Source: Edaphobacter sp. 4G125
GTDB lineage: Bacteria; Acidobacteriota; Terriglobia; Terriglobales; Acidobacteriaceae
DNA: 64,000 nucleotides
Assembly (NCBI RefSeq): GCF_014274685.1
Contig: NZ_CP060393.1
Span: 858,501-922,500, forward strand
Direction of reading: 5' to 3'
The translations under genes and the position numbers were made by a program. Positions within the stretch are counted from its first letter, which is position 1, and each line of letters opens with the position of its first letter. The notes beneath the pieces are model-generated. The model saw only the letters and a program-made list of their open reading frames with translations, was not told the origin of the DNA and ran no database searches. Below, in pieces: positions 58,614 through 64,000 of the stretch.

Positions 58614-59009
58614 GTGAAGATCGCCGTGCTCATCGCTCGTATCTTGCTGGGGCTTATATTTACCGTCTTCGGCCTCAATACCTTCTTCCACTTCTTGCCG
58701 ATGCAGTTGCCGCCTGGCGACGCCGGAACGCTGATGGGGATCATGTTCAAGTATGGATGGTTTACGTTTATCGGCATACTTTACGTGATTGCAGGAGTCC
58801 TGCTGCTGATCGGACGTTATATCGGCGTGGCCCTCACCATCCTTGGCCCAATCATTGTCATTATTCTGCTGTATCACATCACCATGGATCCAAAGGACAT
58901 CGGTCCAGGGTTGTTTGCTGCTCTGCTTGAGATATTTCTCATCTATGCTCACTGGCATCATTTCGACGATGTCTGGCTAAGCGGTAAAAATCCATCGACT
59001 GGCGTATAG
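58614..59009 (+). CDS. DoxX-like four-helix membrane protein
   Basis: 131 residues from a GTG with AGGAG nine bases upstream. Four hydrophobic helices (about 4-22, 45-65, 70-90, 98-118), with GLIFTVFGLNTFFHFLP at the start as in DoxX-like proteins. Function unknown. Divergent from the FabG-like gene. Confidence 0.75.
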   Translation: MKIAVLIARILLGLIFTVFGLNTFFHFLPMQLPPGDAGTLMGIMFKYGWFTFIGILYVIAGVLLLIGRYIGVALTILGPIIVIILLYHITMDPKDIGPGLFAALLEIFLIYAHWHHFDDVWLSGKNPSTGV

Positions 59010-59044
59010 AAGTGAACTAGAACGATTGCGTGCGCTGGAACTCT

Positions 59045-59992
59045 CTATGGGAAATTGACCCCGGTCATCTGGCGGCATTCTTCCCATAGACGAGCGGCGG
59101 ACGCTTCATCTTTGGCATGAGGAGCGATCTTTGCTGGCCCAACGACCTCTCCACGCATCTCGTCGTATCCTTGTGGCCCGTAGTAGCCGCCGTTCGCCGC
59201 ATCGGGTGAGGTTGCAGCATAGAGTGTGGGGAGAGCCCCCTCTGCTTCGTCGTTGAGAAAGGTGCTGATTCCGTATCCGATTACAGTGCGAAGGGCCTTG
59301 ATCAGAGTGGAACGTCCTTCTGTACGGAAGAGAGCCGTGGAGGCGACGCCGGGATGTGCTGCAACACTCCGGATTGAGGAACCTGCCGCACGAAGGCGAC
59401 GACCCAGCTCCAGCGCAAGCATCAGGTTTGCCAGCTTAGATTGCTGGTAAGCGCGCAGGGGAGAGTATTCCTTCGCCGAGTGAAGATCTTCCAGGTTGAG
59501 TAGCGTGCGTTTGTGGGCAATCGAGGCAATGGTTACGACGCGGGGTGGAGCGGCGGATTCCTTTGCTGCCTGTTCGAGCGCGGGCCAGAGGAGCCCCGTC
59601 AGGGCAAAGTGGCCCAGCACGTTGGTTCCGAATTGCATCTCGAATCCATCAGGGGTGAGAGTGCGTTGCGGAACCGCCATAACTCCAGCGTTGTTGATGA
59701 GAACGTGCAGGGGGCGGCGACGTTCCAGTTCTTTTGCTGCAAAATCACGAACGGAGGCGAGCGATGCGAGATCGAGTGTTGCAACTTCAGCGCGAACTCC
59801 GGGAGCTTCTTCGCGAAGACGAGCCAGAGCAGCTTCCGCTTTCTGTGGGTCGCGGCAGGCGAGAATCAGCTCCGCGTCTTTGCGCGCGAGTTTCAGTGCG
59901 GCGTAAAACCCGATGCCACTGTTGGCACCGGTGATCAGGAAACGCCGCCCTGAGAGCAACGGAATGTACTCAGCCTTCCATGAGCCACTCAT
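59045..59992 (-). CDS. SDR oxidoreductase, retinol dehydrogenase-like
   Basis: 315 residues. TGANSGIG (about residues 18-25), ACRD, NNAGVMAVP, and the catalytic Ser (TIASIAHKR) followed by YQQSKLAN. This matches the WWOX/RDH-like extended SDR group that uses NADP. Substrate unknown. Monocistronic between a convergent DoxX gene and tyrS. Confidence 0.9.
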   Translation of the reverse strand: MSGSWKAEYIPLLSGRRFLITGANSGIGFYAALKLARKDAELILACRDPQKAEAALARLREEAPGVRAEVATLDLASLASVRDFAAKELERRRPLHVLINNAGVMAVPQRTLTPDGFEMQFGTNVLGHFALTGLLWPALEQAAKESAAPPRVVTIASIAHKRTLLNLEDLHSAKEYSPLRAYQQSKLANLMLALELGRRLRAAGSSIRSVAAHPGVASTALFRTEGRSTLIKALRTVIGYGISTFLNDEAEGALPTLYAATSPDAANGGYYGPQGYDEMRGEVVGPAKIAPHAKDEASAARLWEECRQMTGVNFP

Positions 59993-60069
59993 CAGTAAGG
60001 TTTTGGACGCTCTGGAGTTATAGGAGTTGCAAATTTTGCTTCAAATAATTCCAAGTCGAAGAGTTGTGA

Positions 60070-61317
60070 TTAAACCCATTCAACCCGCACAGCGCGTTTT
60101 CCCAATCGTAGTACTGGATTAGAACCCAAAGTCTCCAGCGAGATCGCTCGTTCGGAGAACTTTGTTCCATTGATGCTTACGGCGTTTTCGTTGAGTTTGC
60201 GAGTCGCCTCACCAGTAGATGCAGCCAGTCCGGTGAGTTGGAGCAGTTTTGGCAGACGAATAGCATCCCCCTCGGGAGCAACGAGGCCATCGGTGTCCCG
60301 TGCGATTTGAACGACAGGGACATCCTCGCTCACAGCGCGTTGCTGGAACTGCGTAGCCCAATTAGCTGCTGCCGCATCGGCTGCCTCCTGCGAGTGGAAA
60401 TCACGAGTAATGCTGTGGGCGAGGTTCTTCTTTGCCTGCATGGGATGAAGCGCGCCAGAGGTCACATCGGCCTTCATCTCGTCGATCTGTCGTTGCGAGA
60501 GATCGGTGAGAAGGGTGTAGTAGCGCCACATGAGCTCGTCGGAGATGGACATGAGCTTGCCGTACATCTCGGCGGGCGGTTCGTGGATCCCGATAGCGTT
60601 GTTCAGGCTCTTGGACATCTTCTGTACGCCATCGAGGCCTTCAATGATGGGCATCATGAGGACGATCTGGGGCGGTTGACCGGCGTCACGCTGTAGATCG
60701 CGTCCGCGCATCAGGTTGAACTTCTGGTCGGTGCCGCCGAGCTCGACATCGGATTCGAGCGCGACCGAGTCGTACCCCTGCACCATGGGGTAGAGAAGTT
60801 CGTGGATGTGGATAGGCTGTTCGGCGTCGAAGCGGCCGTGGAAGTCTTCGCGCTCCAGCATCTGGGAGAGCGTGAATTTGGCGGCGAGTTTGATCATTCC
60901 GGCTGCGCCGATTTTGTTGAACCACTCAGAGTTATAGCGAACTTCAGTCTTTTGGGGATCGAGAATCTTGAAGACCTGATCCCTGTAGGTTGCGGCATTC
61001 GCGTCGAGTTCTTCCTGGGTGAGAAGTTTGCGAGTCTGGCTCTTGCCAGTGGGATCGCCGATGAGGCCGGTGAAGTCCCCGATGAGAAAGATGACAGTAT
61101 GGCCCAGCTGTTGGAAATGACGCAGCTTGCGGATCAGTACGGTATGTCCGAGGTGGAGGTCAGGGGCCGTGGGGTCGAAGCCTGCCTTGATGCGCATGGG
61201 CTTACCGGTGGCGATGGACTGCTGAATGCGCTCTTTGAGAGCCTCCATGGGAATGATCTCGGCTGCACCTTTGGCGATGAGATCGAGCTGGTCTTCAACG
61301 GATGGAAATGTCGGCAT
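60070..61317 (-). CDS. tyrS: tyrosyl-tRNA synthetase
   Basis: 415 residues. Class I signatures HLGH (55-58) and KMSKS (233-237), with GGTDQKFN binding tyrosine. The C-terminal S4-type RNA-binding domain (about 350-415, [22 protein letters not shown]) recognises the tRNA. The KMSKS form places it in the TyrZ-like bacterial branch rather than the E. coli KFGKT type. Divergent from the MmcQ/YjbR gene. Confidence 0.97.
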   Translation of the reverse strand: MPTFPSVEDQLDLIAKGAAEIIPMEALKERIQQSIATGKPMRIKAGFDPTAPDLHLGHTVLIRKLRHFQQLGHTVIFLIGDFTGLIGDPTGKSQTRKLLTQEELDANAATYRDQVFKILDPQKTEVRYNSEWFNKIGAAGMIKLAAKFTLSQMLEREDFHGRFDAEQPIHIHELLYPMVQGYDSVALESDVELGGTDQKFNLMRGRDLQRDAGQPPQIVLMMPIIEGLDGVQKMSKSLNNAIGIHEPPAEMYGKLMSISDELMWRYYTLLTDLSQRQIDEMKADVTSGALHPMQAKKNLAHSITRDFHSQEAADAAAANWATQFQQRAVSEDVPVVQIARDTDGLVAPEGDAIRLPKLLQLTGLAASTGEATRKLNENAVSINGTKFSERAISLETLGSNPVLRLGKRAVRVEWV

Positions 61318-61379
61318 GATCTCTTTCAGTATAAAGATTGCTCCGAAGATCCACGGAGGTCCTGCCTATACTCAGAGGC

Positions 61380-61808
61380 ATGGATGCCGAACAAATGCGC
61401 AAGCTGTTGCTGGAGATGCCGCATGTAACCGAGACCATGCAGTGGGGCGCCAAGCTGGTCTTCTGGGTCGGTGATAAGGTGATCGGCGGCAAGATGTTTG
61501 CTCTGGTGAACCTGGAGGGCGATGGAATGGCCGTGATTTCCTACGCCGCTGGACCAGAGCGATATCCCGAGCTTCTGGAAAGAGAAGGGATTCGGCCTGC
61601 GCCATATCTTGCACGAGCATACTGGGTCGCAGTCGAACGATGGGGCGTGTTTCGTCAGGACGAATGGAAGGAAGAGATGCAGGCTGCACACGCGTTGATT
61701 TCCGCAAAACTACCGAAGCGCACGCGGGACGTGCTGGCGATGCCCACAAGAGAACGTCAACGGCTGATTGTAGAGAGAAAAGCGTCGTACGCGAAGACAG
61801 CATCGTAG
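61380..61808 (+). CDS. MmcQ/YjbR family protein
   Basis: About 142 residues. The family core is visible: TETMQWGAKLVFWVGDKVIGGKMFALVNLEG, then RPAPYLARAYWVAVE and LISAKLPKRTR. These CyaY-like-fold proteins are often called DNA-binding but their role is unclear. The start is this ATG; an in-frame start at 61338 is less likely. Confidence 0.85.
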   Translation: MDAEQMRKLLLEMPHVTETMQWGAKLVFWVGDKVIGGKMFALVNLEGDGMAVISYAAGPERYPELLEREGIRPAPYLARAYWVAVERWGVFRQDEWKEEMQAAHALISAKLPKRTRDVLAMPTRERQRLIVERKASYAKTAS

Positions 61809-61845
61809 GCTCACGGGGGCGATCGATCAGCAAAGTTAAACACAA

Positions 61846-61873
61846 AGAGGCAACCCATTGGGCTGCCTCTTCT
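61846..61873. terminator. convergent terminator between the YjbR-like gene and ilvE
   Basis: AGAGGCA (61846-61852) pairs with TGCCTCT (61864-61870), with CCC/GGG inside. Flanked by A-rich and T-rich bases, so it can serve both directions. Confidence 0.8.
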
Positions 61874-61892
61874 GCTATAGGACCGTGTTTGC

Positions 61893-62834
61893 TTATACGC
61901 CGACCGGTTCCGCTACCTTGACATTGACCGGCGTTAGCCAGTTGTAGCGATCTTCCTTCAGTCCGTTCACGATGCCGAAGAACTCCTCGTGCAGAGCGGA
62001 GGTGATCGGGCCCATCGAGCCATCGCCGACCAGGATGCGATCGACGGAGCGGAGGTGCGTAACTTCTGCAGCGGTTCCGGTGAAGAATGCCTCGTCGCAG
62101 ATGTAGAGAAGCTCGCGCGGAAGCGCCTGCTCGACAACCTCGATTCCCAGTTGACGCGCCAGCGTGATAACTGAGTTGCGGGTGATTCCGCTAAGGACTG
62201 AGTTTGCCAGAGGAGTGGTGTAGAGGACTCCATTGCGCACCAGGAAGAGATTCTCGCCCGAACCCTCGGAGAGATAACCATTCACATCAAGCGCAATGCC
62301 CTCGGAGTAGCCATTGACCTCGGCCTCCATGCGGATGAGCTGCGAGTTCATGTAGTTGGCTCCAGCCTTCGCGAGCGAGGGCATGGTGTTGGGAGCCAGA
62401 CGCGACCACGAAGAGACGCAGACATCGGCGCCTTCGTTTCCAGGAACATACTTGCCCCAGGGGAAGTTCGCAATGTAGACGTCGATAGGAGAACGTAGCG
62501 GATTGACGCCGATTTCGCCGTAACCACGGAAGGCGATGGGGCGGATATAGCAGGGAGCGATCCCGTTGGCCTCGATGACGTCGACGACTGCTACGGAGAG
62601 CTGCTCAACCGTGTAGGGCAGAGGCATGCGGTAGATCTTGGCCGAGTCGGCCAGGCGCTGCATGTGCTCCTGCAGGCGGAAGACACCTGCGCCTTTGGGC
62701 TGGGTATAACAGCGGATTCCTTCAAAAACAGAGGATCCGTAATGGACGACATGGCTCATCACATGGATTTGGGCCTTGTCCCAGGGGATCAACTGTCCGT
62801 TATGCCAGATGTTTGCTGTGGTTTGAATGGGCAT
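61893..62834 (-). CDS. ilvE: branched-chain amino acid aminotransferase
   Basis: 313 residues, fold-type IV PLP enzyme. PLP lysine K156 in PSLAKAGANYMNS; FEGIRCY and RPIAFRGYGEIGV near the N-terminus; LSEGSGENLFLV and SVLSGITRNSVI binding the cofactor phosphate. It makes Leu, Ile and Val from their oxo acids. It also supplies iso/branched starter units for iso fatty acids, the precursors of iso-diabolic acid in acidobacteria. Monocistronic. Confidence 0.96.
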   Translation of the reverse strand: MPIQTTANIWHNGQLIPWDKAQIHVMSHVVHYGSSVFEGIRCYTQPKGAGVFRLQEHMQRLADSAKIYRMPLPYTVEQLSVAVVDVIEANGIAPCYIRPIAFRGYGEIGVNPLRSPIDVYIANFPWGKYVPGNEGADVCVSSWSRLAPNTMPSLAKAGANYMNSQLIRMEAEVNGYSEGIALDVNGYLSEGSGENLFLVRNGVLYTTPLANSVLSGITRNSVITLARQLGIEVVEQALPRELLYICDEAFFTGTAAEVTHLRSVDRILVGDGSMGPITSALHEEFFGIVNGLKEDRYNWLTPVNVKVAEPVGV

Positions 62835-63074
62835 GTGGGCTCCTCGCGTAGAGATTCCATTATAGCGGCAGCCGGAGAGCGTTTGAAGGAGCTTCGTCCC
62901 ATGAGAATAGGGAAAAATTCAAAGAAAACCGGTATTCGAGCGTTGAAATACGATTACTCCCTGGCAGGTCATTAGAGAGAATTCGATCCTTAGTTACGCT
63001 GATTGGGCATGATGATTGGTTGTTTTGAGATGCATTTTTGAAGCGGCAGGGAATCGCGCCCATGAAAGAATGTG

Positions 63075-63785
63075 ATGGTGATCTTTGAGCCGCATTCTCC
63101 GGTGAGCTTCTATGGTCTGCAGCACTCAGTTTATGTACGGTTTTCCGTGCTGGCGCTCAGTTCGATCTTCTTTCTGGTCGATCCCTTTGCAGCGTTGCCC
63201 ACGTTTCTGGCGGTGACAGCGGGTTCTAGCACCGCACGTCGCAGACGGATGGCGCGTAAGGCCTCGTTGACGGCCCTGATCTTTCTGAGTGCGTTTGCCT
63301 TAGCAGGCCAGTACATCTTTCGAATGTTTGGGATTACGTTGCCGGCGTTTGAGATTGCGGGTGGCGTGATTCTGCTGCTGATTGGGCTGGACATGCTCGA
63401 GGCCAAGCGCTCACCGACGCAGGAGGCCAGTGGAGACGCGGAGGAGGCGGCCAGCAAGGAGGATGCGGGCATCGTCCCGTTGGGAATCCCAATGCTTGCG
63501 GGACCAGGCGCAATTGCCAGCGTGATGGTGCTGGTGGGGCAGGCCCAGACGAAATGGCAGATGGTGGCGATTCTTGCATCCATCTTTATTACGGCGGTGA
63601 TCTGCTACTTCGTGCTCGGTAACTCGGATAAAGTGGCGCGCGCCCTGGGAGAGACGGGGATCCGCATCCTGGTGCGCATCATGGGTTTGCTGCTGGTTGC
63701 GCTGGCAGTACAGTATTTCGTAAATGGAATGGCCGATCTCGGCGTGATCGCAAAGCCAGAGTCGTTTGGCCAGGCAGGGATGTAG
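63075..63785 (+). CDS. MarC family integral membrane protein
   Basis: About 236 residues with six transmembrane helices (about 20-38, 66-82, 91-110, 142-160, 168-187, 204-222). VDPFAALPTFLAVTAG and the later GIPMLAGPGAIASVM are the two family repeats with a charged loop between. MarC proteins are of unknown transport role and not multidrug pumps. The start could be GTG 63072, ATG 63075 or GTG 63078. Confidence 0.9.
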   Translation: MVIFEPHSPVSFYGLQHSVYVRFSVLALSSIFFLVDPFAALPTFLAVTAGSSTARRRRMARKASLTALIFLSAFALAGQYIFRMFGITLPAFEIAGGVILLLIGLDMLEAKRSPTQEASGDAEEAASKEDAGIVPLGIPMLAGPGAIASVMVLVGQAQTKWQMVAILASIFITAVICYFVLGNSDKVARALGETGIRILVRIMGLLLVALAVQYFVNGMADLGVIAKPESFGQAGM

Positions 63786-63829
63786 TTGTTGCAGGTTTGC
63801 AGGGATTGATACGAGAAGGTGGTTGAGAC

Positions 63830-64000
63830 ATGCTGCGAAACAGATATACAGCTCGGCTGGTGATGACGGTAGGGATCCTGCTTGCGGGGACAACACAGGC
63901 GGCATGGGCCCGCTTTCGGGTTCCTCCGCCCTGCAAGAACGTGATGTCCGTCGAGCAGGAGCAGACAGAAGGCGCGAAGTACGCGGCTGAGATCTTCAAG
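63830..64000 (+). CDS. N-terminus of an exported protein, probably M48-type protease, 3' end missing
   Basis: 57 residues visible. Signal peptide (RLVMTVGILLAGTTQAAWA), then PPCKNVMSVEQEQTEGAKYAAEIFK. The last stretch resembles the N-terminal EQExxxG-type segment preceding the protease domain of periplasmic M48 enzymes. The zinc site lies beyond the window, so the family call is tentative. Confidence 0.55.
   Translation, partial: MLRNRYTARLVMTVGILLAGTTQAAWARFRVPPPCKNVMSVEQEQTEGAKYAAEIFK

Overview
The window is typical of a subdivision 1 acidobacterium (Terriglobia: Granulicella, Edaphobacter or Terriglobus type). The evidence is two very large Oar-like TonB-dependent receptors with an N-terminal carboxypeptidase-regulatory domain, a PadR regulator coupled to an ADOP-type N-terminal domain, a GWxTD-domain protein, exported TldD/TldE-like proteins, an LpxI lipid A gene (so a Gram-negative envelope), and copies of the intergenic repeat related to 'tcattccgagcggagtcgag'. 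Base composition is moderately GC-rich. Clearly AT-richer patches lie at about 5.7-8.5 kb and 13.7-14.6 kb. No rRNA, tRNA, CRISPR array or prophage is visible.

Layout. 1-5.6 kb: the 3' part of a Gfo/Idh/MocA oxidoreductase, an exported M15-like protein, a PGPGW membrane protein, a CHAD protein, a small exported protein, and a PadR/ADOP-like pair behind a palindromic operator. 5.7-8.3 kb: an AT-rich three-gene cluster of two lipoproteins and an NHL-repeat protein. 8.5-11.4 kb: gyrA with a coiled-coil insertion. 11.6-18.0 kb: a four-gene operon of TonB receptor, TTG-started anchored thioredoxin, Cys-rich secreted peptide and GWxTD protein. 18.5-25.9 kb: a second Oar-like receptor, then a siderophore receptor with an STN domain and a PiuC-like hydroxylase. 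26-29.9 kb: a four-PAS histidine kinase, YceH and a YcbK-like peptidase. 29.9-31.1 kb: an IS110-family element. 31.7-31.9 kb: a 6S RNA gene.

32-45 kb: a Rid protein, a HEAT-repeat protein, a duplicated DoxX-like membrane protein, a large radical SAM enzyme resembling tetraether or membrane-spanning lipid synthases, two paralogous exported proteins, RlpA, a PH-like membrane protein, a secreted TldE/TldD pair, an M48 protease and a HIT protein. 45-54 kb: a receiver-like protein with a basic disordered N-terminus, a 1-kb gene-poor stretch full of hairpins, tandem OmpH/Skp genes, lepA, an MltD-like transglycosylase, a histone H1-like protein and an exported peroxiredoxin. 54.5-64 kb: lpxI-lpxA-fabZ with an LolA-like protein and an SDR, a DoxX protein, another SDR, tyrS, an MmcQ/YjbR protein, ilvE, marC and the start of a probable M48 protease.

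Much of the window serves the envelope: lipid A (fabZ, lpxA, lpxI), outer-membrane chaperones (two OmpH), peptidoglycan (MltD, RlpA, two M15-like proteins), outer-membrane import (three TonB receptors) and possibly membrane-spanning lipids. The loci most worth following up are the Tes/MSS-like radical SAM enzyme, the receptor-thioredoxin-Cys-rich-peptide operon, and the unexplained hairpin-rich region at 46.5-46.8 kb.
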